Source: Selenomonas sputigena ATCC 35185
Lineage (GTDB): Bacteria > Bacillota > Negativicutes > Selenomonadales > Selenomonadaceae
Reading direction: 5' to 3'
DNA length: 64,000 bases
NCBI RefSeq assembly: GCF_000208405.1
Contig: NC_015437.1
Span: forward strand, 2,101,501-2,165,500
Shown one piece after another: positions 50,937-58,858 of this stretch. The translations under genes were made by a program, and so were the position numbers. Below the pieces are notes generated by a model, which worked only from the letters and a program-made list of their open reading frames with translations, did not search any database and was not told where the DNA came from. The stretch's first letter is position 1; each line of letters starts with the position of its first letter.

Positions 50937-51365
50937 TTATTCCTTTTTAAGCGCCGTATCAAGCGTGTGCCACGAAAGCACAGCGCACTTGACGCGTGCG
51001 GGCATGTGCGAGACGCCTTCAAGCGCGGCAGCCTCGTCGAGTTCTTCTAGTTCTTCCTCCGAGAGCTTTCTGCCCTTGATCATCGAGATGAAGAGATCGG
51101 TGAGATGGTGCGCTTCTTCAACGCTCTTGCCCTTGACGAGGTCGATCATCATTGAGGTAGAAGCCTGCGAGATGGCACAGCCGACGCCCGTGAAGGCAGC
51201 GTCCTTGATCTTGCCCGCCTCGACGATGAGCTCCAACGTGATCTCGTCGCCGCACGAGGGATTGTGCCCGCGCTCCTTGATGGTCGCGCCCGCAAGTTCA
51301 TGCTTGTTTTCCGTCGAGCGGCTGTGCTCGGCGATCAGCTCCGTATAGATGTCCGTAAGGCTCAT
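50937..51365 (-). CDS. sufU: Iron-sulfur cluster scaffold / sulfur-acceptor protein SufU
   Basis: 142-residue IscU-like protein of Firmicutes. The three Cys positions are NPSCGDEI, GVGCAISQAS and ARVKCAVLSW, and the insert between them (HHLTDLFISMIKGRKLSEEELEELDEAAALEGV) is the SufU-specific extension. SufU takes persulfide sulfur from SufS through a zinc site. ATG 51365 overlaps the sufS stop by ATGA. Last gene of sufCBDSU. Confidence 0.94.
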   Translation of the reverse strand: MSLTDIYTELIAEHSRSTENKHELAGATIKERGHNPSCGDEITLELIVEAGKIKDAAFTGVGCAISQASTSMMIDLVKGKSVEEAHHLTDLFISMIKGRKLSEEELEELDEAAALEGVSHMPARVKCAVLSWHTLDTALKKE

Positions 51366-52591
51366 AGATGCATCACCTTCCTGACCTCTTTCAAGGCTTC
51401 GAGCCAGCGGTCGACATCCGCCTTCGTGTTGTAGAGGTAGAAGCTCGCGCGGCATGTGGCATTCTGCCCCAGATACTTCATCAGCGGCTGGGCGCAGTGG
51501 TGGCCGGCACGCACGGCGACGCCGAAGGAGTCAAGGATCGTCGCAACGTCGTGCGGATGGACGTCCTTGACGTTGAACGTGATGATGCCCGTCTTCAAGG
51601 CAGGGTCGGCGTCGCAGCCGTAAAGCTCGACGAAGGGGATCTCGCGCAATTTGGGCAGCGCGTAGTTCACAAGTTCCTGCTCGATGCGGCGCACGGTGTC
51701 GAAGCCCGTCTTTTCGAGGTATTCGATAGCGGCGCGAAGGCCTGCCGCGCCGCCGACGTTCTGCGTACCCGCCTCGAACTTCTGCGGCAGCTCGGCGAAC
51801 GTCGTCTCCTGCTCCGTGACGTACTCGATCATGTCGCCGCCGCGCAAAAATGGCGGCATGGCGTCGAGCAAGGCCTCCTTGCCGTAGAGCACGCCGATGC
51901 CCATGGGCGAAAGCAGCTTGTGTCCCGAAAAGGCGAAGAAGTCGCAGTCCATATCCTGCACATCGACCGCCATGTGCGCCGCGCTCTGCGAGCCGTCAAC
52001 GAGGATCACGGCGCCGTTTTCGTGCGCGACGGCGGCAATCTCACGAACCGGGTTGATGAGGCCGAGGACGTTCGAGACTTCCGTGACGGCGACGATCTTC
52101 GTCTTCTTCGTGATCTTCTTCTTCGCTTCCTTTACGGAGAGCCTGCCGTCCTTTTCGAGGTACATGTACTTCAAGACAGCGCCCTTCGCCTGGGCGACCA
52201 TCTGCCACGGCACGAGATTCGAGTGATGCTCGGCGATGGAGATGACGATCTCGTCGCCCGCCTCGACATTCGCGAGACCGTAGCTGTAGGCGACGAGGTT
52301 CAGCGCCTCCGTCGCGTTCTTCGTAAAGATGATCTCCTGCGGCAGGCGCGCGTGGATGAAGGAGCGTGTCGCGGCGCGCGTGTACTCGTAGATGTCCGTC
52401 GCCTTGACGGAAAGCGCGTACGCGCCCCGATGCGGGTTCGCGTTGCAGCCGCCATAGTAGCCGCAGATCGCCTGAATGACCTCGTTCGGCTTCTGCGTCG
52501 TCGCACCGTTGTCGAGGTAGACGAGCGGCTGGTTGTTCATCTTGTGCGTAAGCAAGGGAAAATCCTTGCGAATGTCTTCCTCAGTCCGCAT
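51362..52591 (-). CDS. sufS: Cysteine desulfurase SufS
   Basis: 409-residue PLP enzyme. N-terminal LVYLDNGATTQKPNEVI. The PLP lysine is in FFAFSGHKLLSPMGIGVLYG. The active-site Cys region is near ASFYLYNTKADVD, and the conserved RAGHHCAQPLM is complete. It supplies sulfur to SufU. ATG 52591 follows GGGAGG and overlaps the end of sufD by 11 bases; the longer open frame to 52621 is not needed. Confidence 0.95.
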   Translation of the reverse strand: MRTEEDIRKDFPLLTHKMNNQPLVYLDNGATTQKPNEVIQAICGYYGGCNANPHRGAYALSVKATDIYEYTRAATRSFIHARLPQEIIFTKNATEALNLVAYSYGLANVEAGDEIVISIAEHHSNLVPWQMVAQAKGAVLKYMYLEKDGRLSVKEAKKKITKKTKIVAVTEVSNVLGLINPVREIAAVAHENGAVILVDGSQSAAHMAVDVQDMDCDFFAFSGHKLLSPMGIGVLYGKEALLDAMPPFLRGGDMIEYVTEQETTFAELPQKFEAGTQNVGGAAGLRAAIEYLEKTGFDTVRRIEQELVNYALPKLREIPFVELYGCDADPALKTGIITFNVKDVHPHDVATILDSFGVAVRAGHHCAQPLMKYLGQNATCRASFYLYNTKADVDRWLEALKEVRKVMHL

Positions 52592-53417
52592 CTTCGATCC
52601 TCCCTTCGATGGAAGCGGCAATCTCCTCCTTGAGCGCTTCGTCCGAAATGCGCGCGAGCACGGGGAAGAGGTCGGCCTCGACGACGAGACGCCGCGCCTC
52701 GGCGAGATCGAGTCCGCGGCTCATCAGATAGAAGAGCTTCGTCTCGTCCATCTTGCCGATGCTCACGGCATGATGTCCGTCGACGTCGCCCTCACCTGAG
52801 AGCATCAGCGGCACAGAGCGGTTGCGCACGCCGGGAGAGAGGATGATGACGTCCTCGTTCTCACGCCCGACGGAGCCGGCTGAGCCTGCGATGAAGTCGA
52901 GCGTGCCGCGAAACACCTTCTGCGCCTCGTCCATCAACGCGCCCTTGACCTGCATATTTGCGTCGGTGTGCGCGCCCCTCTGGCGCACGAGATAGTTGAA
53001 GTCGAACTTGCGCTTCTTGTCAGCGAAGTAAAAGGCCGCGATATCCGCTGCGGCGTCCTTTCCCGCAAGCTCGACGGAAAGCTTCGACACGAGCTCGTTC
53101 GCGCCGATCTCGATGATCGTATAGGAAAATGCGCCGCCCTCTTCGACGCGCACCTTGACGTCGTCGGCATGATTTTCCCCCTCGGGCACGAGCTGCACCT
53201 TGACGAGGGAAAGAGTGCCGCCCGCCTCAACATGCGCCTCGATCTCGGCATGGCCGCCCTCCCGATAGATCTGGACGGCTTCCTTCTTCTCGCCCGCCTT
53301 CACATGGATCTTCTGCACTTCGGCGGCATCGAGTCCATCGGGCAGAGCTGCGCCGTTGACGCCGAGCCAGCGCCATGTGCGCATGGGAATGGAGCTGAAA
53401 AGTTCTTGATTCTGCAT
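52581..53417 (-). CDS. sufD: SufD-family subunit of the SufBCD complex (short)
   Basis: 278 residues, much shorter than typical SufD (about 400-440). The core beta-helix is recognisable and the C-terminal conserved block GEGDVDGHHAVSIGKMDETKLFYLMSRGLDLAEARRLVVEADLFPVLARI is complete. The N-terminal helical region of long SufD proteins is missing. ATG 53417 follows AAGGAGGGG. Located between sufB and sufS, consistent with its role beside SufB and SufC in cluster assembly. Confidence 0.9.
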   Translation of the reverse strand: MQNQELFSSIPMRTWRWLGVNGAALPDGLDAAEVQKIHVKAGEKKEAVQIYREGGHAEIEAHVEAGGTLSLVKVQLVPEGENHADDVKVRVEEGGAFSYTIIEIGANELVSKLSVELAGKDAAADIAAFYFADKKRKFDFNYLVRQRGAHTDANMQVKGALMDEAQKVFRGTLDFIAGSAGSVGRENEDVIILSPGVRNRSVPLMLSGEGDVDGHHAVSIGKMDETKLFYLMSRGLDLAEARRLVVEADLFPVLARISDEALKEEIAASIEGRIEDAD

Positions 53418-53430
53418 ATTCTTCCCCTCC

Positions 53431-54837
53431 TTATCCCATCGTGCCTTCAAGCTCGATATTGACGAGATTGTTCATCTCAACGGCATATTCCAAAGGCAGT
53501 TCCTTCGCAATCGGCTCGACGAAACCGCGCACGATCATCGCGCGCGCCTCCTCCTCGTCGATGCCCCGGCTCGTCAGATAGTAGACCGCCTCGTCGCTGA
53601 TGCGGCCGATCTTCGCCTCGTGCCCGATGTCCGCCTCATCGCCCTCGATGTCCATGGCAGGAAGCGTGTCGGAGCGAGAGATGCTGTCGAGCATCAAGGA
53701 TTCGCAGTTGACCGAGCACTTCGTGAAAGGTGCGTTCTTCGCTACCTTCACAGCGCTTCGGTAGATCGCCTTGCCGCCCGCCTTCGAAATCGAGCGCGTG
53801 TTGATCGTCGCCGATGTGTGCGGCGCCGTGTGGATGACCGTCGCGCCCGTGTCGAGCGTCTGCCCTTTCGACGCGAAGGTCACGCCCGTGAACTCGCAAC
53901 GTGCGCGCTCACCGTGCAGAATGCTGCACGGGTAGAGCATGGAGACGTGCGAGCCGAAAGATCCGGAGACCCACTCGATCAGGCCGTCCTTCTCGACGAG
54001 GGCGCGTTTCGTATTGAGGTTCATCATGTTGCGCGACCAGTTCTCGATCGTCGAGTAGCGAAGCCGCGCCCCTTCCTTGACAAACAGCTCGACGCAGCCT
54101 GCATGGAGGTTCGTCACATTGTATTTCGGCGCCGAGCATCCCTCGATGAAGTGCAGGTTCGCGCCCTTTTCCACGATGATCAGCGTGTGTTCGAACTGCC
54201 CCGCGCCCGGCGCGTTGAGTCGAAAATACGACTGCAGCGGGATCTCCACGTCGACGCCCTCGGGCACATAGACGAAGGAGCCGCCCGACCAGACGGCGCC
54301 GTGCAGCGCCGCGAACTTGTGATCCTTCGGCGGCACGAGCTTCATGAAGTATTTCTTGACCAAGTCCTCGTGCTCGACGAGCGCTGTTTCCATATCGGTG
54401 TAGACGACGCCCTGCTTCACGAGACTGTCCTGTATGCTGTGGTAGACGACTTCCGAATCGTACTGTGCGCCGACGCCCGCGAGCGACGTCTTCTCCGCCT
54501 CAGGAATGCCGAGGCGGTCGAACGTGTCCTTGATGTCCTCGGGAACTTCCTTCCAGTTTCCCGTCATCTTCGCATCGGGGCGCACGTAGGTGACGATCTC
54601 GTTCATATCAAGCTCCGAGAGGTCAGGCCCCCACGAGGGAAGCGCCATCTTGTTGTACGTCTCCAGCGATTTCAGACGAAACTCAAGCATCCAGTCGGGA
54701 TCGTGCTTCTGCTTCGCGATGTCGCGGATGATGTCCTCCGTCAGCCCCTGCTGCGCCTTGTAGACGGGGACGTCGTGGTTCTTGATGTCGTAGAGCGTGC
54801 GCTCGATGTCCTCCACAAAGGTTTTCTTCTTTGCCAT
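53431..54837 (-). CDS. sufB: SufB subunit of the Fe-S assembly complex
   Basis: 468 residues. Family blocks include SLAGVGAQYDSEVVYHSIQ, AVWSGGSFVYVPEGVDVEIPLQSYFRLNAPGAGQFEHTLIIVEKGANLHFIEGCSAP and SRSDTLPAMDIEGDEADIGHEAKIGRISDEAVYYLTSRGIDEEEARAMIVRGFVEPI. SufB with SufC and SufD assembles clusters. ATG 54837 has GAGGTGG upstream and follows sufC by 10 bases. Confidence 0.96.
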   Translation of the reverse strand: MAKKKTFVEDIERTLYDIKNHDVPVYKAQQGLTEDIIRDIAKQKHDPDWMLEFRLKSLETYNKMALPSWGPDLSELDMNEIVTYVRPDAKMTGNWKEVPEDIKDTFDRLGIPEAEKTSLAGVGAQYDSEVVYHSIQDSLVKQGVVYTDMETALVEHEDLVKKYFMKLVPPKDHKFAALHGAVWSGGSFVYVPEGVDVEIPLQSYFRLNAPGAGQFEHTLIIVEKGANLHFIEGCSAPKYNVTNLHAGCVELFVKEGARLRYSTIENWSRNMMNLNTKRALVEKDGLIEWVSGSFGSHVSMLYPCSILHGERARCEFTGVTFASKGQTLDTGATVIHTAPHTSATINTRSISKAGGKAIYRSAVKVAKNAPFTKCSVNCESLMLDSISRSDTLPAMDIEGDEADIGHEAKIGRISDEAVYYLTSRGIDEEEARAMIVRGFVEPIAKELPLEYAVEMNNLVNIELEGTMG

Positions 54838-54847
54838 CTCGCCCACC

Positions 54848-55603
54848 TCACTTTGCCGCAGCGTCGTCAAGGATGTGCGTGAAGCCGCGGCGATTCACCT
54901 CGTCGATGAGTTCGGGGCCGCCCTCTTCGACGATCGTGCCGCCGATGATGACATGCACGCGGTCGACCTTGAGCTTTTCCAGAATCTTCGAGTTGTGCGT
55001 GATGATGAGGCAGCTGTTGTCCGCCGTATGATACTTCTCGATGCCCGAGGAAACGATCTGCACGGCGTCGACGTCGAGTCCCGAATCCGTCTCATCGAGC
55101 AGCGCGAGCTTCGGCGCGAGCATCAAAAGCTGCAGGATCTCGTTACGCTTCTTCTCGCCGCCCGAAAAGCCCACGTTCATGTAGCGCTCGGCGTACGAAG
55201 GATCGATCTTCAGCTCTTCCATCGTCTTTTTGAGTTCCTTCTTGAAAGCCATGATCTTGACCTTCTCGCCCGTCACCGCCTGCTTCGCCGTCCGAAGCAT
55301 GTTCTCGACCGTGATGCCCGGAATCTCCTCGGGCGTCTGGAACGAGAGGAAGAGACCCTCCCGCGCGCGCTCGAACGTCTTCTTCTCTAAGAGGCTCCTG
55401 CCCTCGAAAGAAATATCGCCCGCCGTCACCTCGTACTTCGGATGACCCATGATGACGTTCATGAGCGTCGACTTGCCTGAGCCGTTCGGCCCTAGGATCA
55501 CATGCACCTCGCCCTTGTTGATCGTCAGGCTGAGGTTCTTCAATATCGCTTTTCCCTCCACGCCTGCGGAGAGATTCTTGATGTTCAGCAATGCATCCGA
55601 CAT
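54848..55603 (-). CDS. sufC: SufC ATPase of the Fe-S assembly complex
   Basis: 251-residue ABC ATPase. Walker A GPNGSGKST, the signature FSGGEKKR, Walker B LALLDETDSGLD and a switch His in CLIITHNSKIL are present. ATG 55603 follows AAGGAG. First gene of sufCBDSU. The leader of about 130 bases contains a copy of the dispersed repeat, and a Fur-type palindrome lies upstream of the promoter. Confidence 0.96.
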   Translation of the reverse strand: MSDALLNIKNLSAGVEGKAILKNLSLTINKGEVHVILGPNGSGKSTLMNVIMGHPKYEVTAGDISFEGRSLLEKKTFERAREGLFLSFQTPEEIPGITVENMLRTAKQAVTGEKVKIMAFKKELKKTMEELKIDPSYAERYMNVGFSGGEKKRNEILQLLMLAPKLALLDETDSGLDVDAVQIVSSGIEKYHTADNSCLIITHNSKILEKLKVDRVHVIIGGTIVEEGGPELIDEVNRRGFTHILDDAAAK

Positions 55604-55668
55604 GATGATGCTCCTTTCTTCCGCACGGAATTTTTTGGCAATTCGCCGCCGTGCAACGCATTATGTTC

Positions 55669-55715
55669 AATCGCTCGCGCCTTCGGCTTGAGCTCTTGGG
55701 GTTTCATGGTAAACT
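55669..55715. repeat. Partial dispersed repeat in the suf leader
   Basis: Reverse-strand match to the first 45 bases of the dispersed unit (TTTACCATGAAACCCCAAGA through CGAAGGCGCGAGCGATTG), truncated before the GGCTAGG part. It lies between the suf promoter and sufC, so it is transcribed in the 5' leader. Confidence 0.8.
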
Positions 55716-55736
55716 ACTCGGGATTTATTTCCTTTC

Positions 55737-55765
55737 ATTTTAGGTGGTTTTATCGTAAATGTCAA
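55737..55765 (-). promoter_or_regulatory. Consensus promoter of the suf operon
   Basis: Minus strand TTGACA (55765-55760) and TAAAAT (55742-55737) with exact 17-base spacing, about 130 bases upstream of sufC. Confidence 0.85.
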
Positions 55766-55789
55766 TCCCATAAAGCAAAAGTCCTTGTA

Positions 55790-55802
55790 GATAATAATTA
55801 TC
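55790..55802. promoter_or_regulatory. Fur-type palindrome upstream of the suf promoter
   Basis: GATAATAATTATC is a perfect 6-1-6 inverted repeat identical to the core of the Fur box. It lies about 25 bases upstream of the suf -35, further than a standard blocking operator, so it may act by looping or cooperative binding or as an activator site. Confidence 0.65.
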
Positions 55803-55804
55803 AT

Positions 55805-55840
55805 AAAAAGGCCGATGCATACGCTCCGTATGCATCGGCC
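55805..55840 (-). terminator. Terminator of the pilus/response-regulator operon
   Basis: Perfect 14-base stem GGCCGATGCATACG / CGTATGCATCGGCC, three-base loop, and TTTTT on the minus strand, 15 bases after the stop at 55856. Confidence 0.93.
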
Positions 55841-55855
55841 GAAAATGCCTGCTGC

Positions 55856-56527
55856 TCATTCCAGCGTCATGATCTTGTGCTTCAAGACATAGATCAGAGC
55901 CTGCGTGCGGTCGTTGACGTTGAGTTTTCTAAAGATATTCGTCAGATGATTCTTGACCGTCTTCTCGCTGACGAAGAGCGCCTGCGCGATGTCCTGGTTG
56001 CTGAAGCCCTTGGCAATGCACGACAAGACGTCCATCTCACGCGAGGTCAGGCGTTCGGAGCGGCTCTCGCGCCACATCGTGCGCGCCTTCTCGTTGATGT
56101 TCTCGTCCTCGGAAACGCCGCCGAAGAGACGCTCGGCGAGCGACGGATAGACGAAAGCGTTGCCCTCGTTGACGACGTGGATCGCCTTGATGAGCATCGA
56201 AGGTTCGACATCCTTGAGGAGATACCCGAGAACGCCGTTCTTCAAGAGTTCGAGTACGTAGTTGTCGCTGTCGTGAATCGTCAGCACGATGATCTTGGTT
56301 CTGGACTTCGCCGCCTGAAGCTGGCACGCTACCTCAAGACCCGACAGCCCCGGCATATTGAGGTCGAGGAGCAGCACGTCGGGCTGCAGGACGAGGGTTC
56401 TGGCAAGCGTCTCCTGCCCATCCTCCGCCTCGCCGATGACCTCCAGGTCGTCCTCGAAATTCAGCACGCGTTTGACCCCCTGCCGAAGCAGCGCATGGTC
56501 GTCTGCGATCAAGATCTTGATTGTCAT
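55856..56527 (-). CDS. NarL/LuxR-family response regulator
   Basis: 223 residues. Receiver domain with acidic pocket DD (IADDHALL), phospho-Asp in LLLDLNMPGLSG, Thr in VLTIHD and Lys in YLLKDVEPS. Linker about 125-155, then a LuxR HTH (ERLTSREMDVLSCIAKGFSNQDIAQALFVSEKTVKNHLTNIFRKLNVNDRTQALIY). No histidine kinase is adjacent. The ATG overlaps the stop of the secretin gene by ATGA, an unusual coupling of a regulator to a pilus gene. I start at ATG 56527 with AAGGA nine bases upstream. Confidence 0.92.
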   Translation of the reverse strand: MTIKILIADDHALLRQGVKRVLNFEDDLEVIGEAEDGQETLARTLVLQPDVLLLDLNMPGLSGLEVACQLQAAKSRTKIIVLTIHDSDNYVLELLKNGVLGYLLKDVEPSMLIKAIHVVNEGNAFVYPSLAERLFGGVSEDENINEKARTMWRESRSERLTSREMDVLSCIAKGFSNQDIAQALFVSEKTVKNHLTNIFRKLNVNDRTQALIYVLKHKIMTLE

Positions 56528-57867
56528 TGCCAAACATCCTTTCCTTTCCGCTCTGATTCTGCCGTTCCTTCGGCAGGCGGAGAAGTATCGCGCAAGATGT
56601 GCGCGGTCAAAAATATCATGATTTCCGAATCAGTCTTCGTGCGGCGCACGCTTTTGAAGAATGTGCCAAGTATGGGGATGTCACCCAAAAGCGGCACCTT
56701 TGCAAAGACGCGCGATTCCTCGCTGCCGATGAGGCCGCCAATGACCATGGTCTCGCCGTCTTTTAAGCGCACGGTCGTATCGGCCGAGCGCTCCTGGAAC
56801 TTGTACGCCTTGAGCGCATCGACGTAGACGGGGGAACTGACCTCCGTATGAACCCGCGCCGTGATCTCGCCGTTTTCATGGATACGCGGCGTATAGCGCA
56901 GGATGATGCCCGCCTTCTTATACGTTATTGAGGTCGTCACCGTAGAATTCGTCGTCTGCGTCTCGGGCACGGGCACGGAACCGCCGATGTTGATCACAGC
57001 TTCCCTGCCCTGCAGTGTCGTGATATTGGGACGTGCCAAGACATTTGCCTTGCCGTCCGTGATGAGTGCCGCAATCTTTGCCCGATAGTAGAACTCGTAT
57101 GGCTTGCCTTCGGGCGTTCTGCCGAAGCGGATGACGCCCGGCACCTCGCCGTCGATGCCCCGTCTGCTGCCTTCCGCGCCGCTCTTCGACGTGCCGTGCG
57201 GATCGATGGGCAGCGGCGACCAGTCCCAGTCCACGCCGAGCTCCTTCGCCGCATTCTTCTCCAAGGCGACGACACGCGCCTCCAAGGATACCTGCTCGGT
57301 AGGCACATCGAGTGAATGCAGCACGGCCTCAGCGCGTGCCTTCTCCTCTTCTGTTCCATAGAAAAGCAGGGCATTTGTCGCACGGTCAATCAAAAGCCGC
57401 TCTCCCGTTCGGTAAAGCCCCTGCTCGCTTATATCTTCCTTCCCATTTTTCTTATTCTCGTCTATCGCGGAAATTCCTGCTTCTCCCAAAGATAATTTTA
57501 CGGCAGCGAATGCCGTATCAAGATCCGCATGGTGAACGGGCAAGACGTGCATGCGGTAAAAAGGCGCCGCCTCCTTCGCCGCACGCACGAGAAGGACTTT
57601 TCCCTCATGCTGCACCGCCAGCCCCTTCGCCCTGCTGATGAGCATCAGAGCTTCTTCCGGCTCGACATCCTTGAGGCTCAAGCTGATGCGTCCTTTCACA
57701 GAATCGTCAAGTATGAGGTCGAGTCCCGAAAGCCGTGCGATGGACGTCAGAAGCGCCGTCACATCCGCATCGACAACTTCAAGCGTCAAGGGAGAGGCCG
57801 CTGCCGGTAAAGCGCCGGCAAACCATGCGGCAAGGAAAAATGCACCGACTCTCGGCGAGATGCCCAT
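56524..57867 (-). CDS. Secretin (PilQ/GspD family)
   Basis: 447 residues with a signal peptide (FFLAAWFAGALPAAAS). An N0/STN-like domain comes first (LTLEVVDADVTALLTSIARLSGLDLILDDSVKGRISLSLKDV). Then a secretin core has RPNITTLQGREAVINIGGSVPVP, the beta-rich EITARVHTEVSSPVYV, and the conserved C-terminal VPLLGDIPILGTFFKSVRRTKTDSEIMIFLTAHIL. It would form the outer-membrane channel of a type IV pilus or type II-like system. It is short for PilQ, lacking AMIN domains. ATG 57867 has AAGGAGGG upstream. It follows a PilP-like gene and overlaps the response regulator. Confidence 0.88.
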   Translation of the reverse strand: MGISPRVGAFFLAAWFAGALPAAASPLTLEVVDADVTALLTSIARLSGLDLILDDSVKGRISLSLKDVEPEEALMLISRAKGLAVQHEGKVLLVRAAKEAAPFYRMHVLPVHHADLDTAFAAVKLSLGEAGISAIDENKKNGKEDISEQGLYRTGERLLIDRATNALLFYGTEEEKARAEAVLHSLDVPTEQVSLEARVVALEKNAAKELGVDWDWSPLPIDPHGTSKSGAEGSRRGIDGEVPGVIRFGRTPEGKPYEFYYRAKIAALITDGKANVLARPNITTLQGREAVINIGGSVPVPETQTTNSTVTTSITYKKAGIILRYTPRIHENGEITARVHTEVSSPVYVDALKAYKFQERSADTTVRLKDGETMVIGGLIGSEESRVFAKVPLLGDIPILGTFFKSVRRTKTDSEIMIFLTAHILRDTSPPAEGTAESERKGKDVWQ

Positions 57868-57953
57868 ATCGAACTCCCTCCTTGGAGCACAAACCATTCT
57901 CTCCCAACGCATCCCTGATGACGCTATCTGTCCCCGAACTGCATCGAGCAGAT

Positions 57954-58646
57954 TCAGCCGGGCAGGTTCAGTGTGTACGATCTGCCGCCGACCACGACGA
58001 CAGCACTTTTGTCCGAAAGCGACTGCAGCAGCACGCCCTCTTTTTCCTCGCCCTCGGAGAGGAAAAAGTCATGCCCGCCAACCGAGAGCAGCAGCACGGT
58101 TCCGACATTGCTCGTCACCGTGCCGCGCACCTGTGGCACGGCGGCACCGGCGGCCTTTCCCGCTGCGACGCCGGCAGCCTTCTCATCTTGGCGCCCGCCT
58201 GCGCTCGGATCGCTGCCGCTCTTGTCCGCCGCACGGTTCAGCGCGGCAACACATCGTTCGTCACCGCCGCCGACGGCAGCCATCGCTGCAACCGTCGCCT
58301 GCTCCTCACCATGCAGCAGCGCGAACGGATCGGCCAGCGCCTTTCCATTCCGCGCCTCCTTCGCTCCTGCCGCCTCTTCGTGCAGCGGCGTCTGAGACAC
58401 TGCTGCCGAGGGCGATGCGACGAACACGCCTGCCTCCGGCTCCGTCCCTTCAACGAAGAACCACGTGCCCACGGCGACAAGAAGAGCCGCGAGAAGAATC
58501 GGTCGCCGCCCTTGCAGCCTGACATCCTCACCAGTGCCGACAAGGCGTTCGCGCAAGGCGGTAAACCAACCGTCCGCCAAAACTTCACGCACGCCCGCAT
58601 TCTCCTTCATCTCTTCGCCTGATTTTCTCTCATCCCTTTCCAGCAT
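57954..58646 (-). CDS. PilP/GspC-like pilus assembly protein
   Basis: 230 residues. A cytoplasmic N-terminus leads to one membrane helix (PILLAALLVAVGTWFFVEG, about 48-66). A long Ala/Gly/Glu-rich periplasmic linker follows, then a small C-terminal domain (about 170-230) PQVRGTVTSNVGTVLLLSVGGHDFFLSEGEEKEGVLLQSLSDKSAVVVVGGRSYTLNL. This matches the homology-region fold of PilP/GspC, which docks on secretins. It is the first gene of the cluster; pilM, pilN and pilO are not upstream. ATG 58646 follows AAAGGAGG. Confidence 0.65.
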   Translation of the reverse strand: MLERDERKSGEEMKENAGVREVLADGWFTALRERLVGTGEDVRLQGRRPILLAALLVAVGTWFFVEGTEPEAGVFVASPSAAVSQTPLHEEAAGAKEARNGKALADPFALLHGEEQATVAAMAAVGGGDERCVAALNRAADKSGSDPSAGGRQDEKAAGVAAGKAAGAAVPQVRGTVTSNVGTVLLLSVGGHDFFLSEGEEKEGVLLQSLSDKSAVVVVGGRSYTLNLPG

Positions 58647-58775
58647 TCTCCATCACCTCCTTTCAAGGAATAAAACAGCCCCGCTTCCTCCTTGCCAGAA
58701 TCCGCAGAGCTGTTGAACTCGCCTCTTGCGAGTATACGACGGAAACACCGATCCGTCGATGCTCCCTATGTCTTG

Positions 58776-58813
58776 CGGAAGCTCTCTGCAAGAAGATCCT
58801 AGCAGAGCTTCCG
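58776..58813. repeat. Hairpin between pgi and the pilus operon
   Basis: CGGAAGCTC / GAGCTTCCG stem with TGC/GCA inner pairs after a two-base bulge. No T-run on either strand, so termination is uncertain. It lies 46 bases past the pgi stop. Confidence 0.4.
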
Positions 58814-58858
58814 TCCGTTATCTTCCTTTATGTTCCTTTCCTTTGCGGCACGCCCCAG

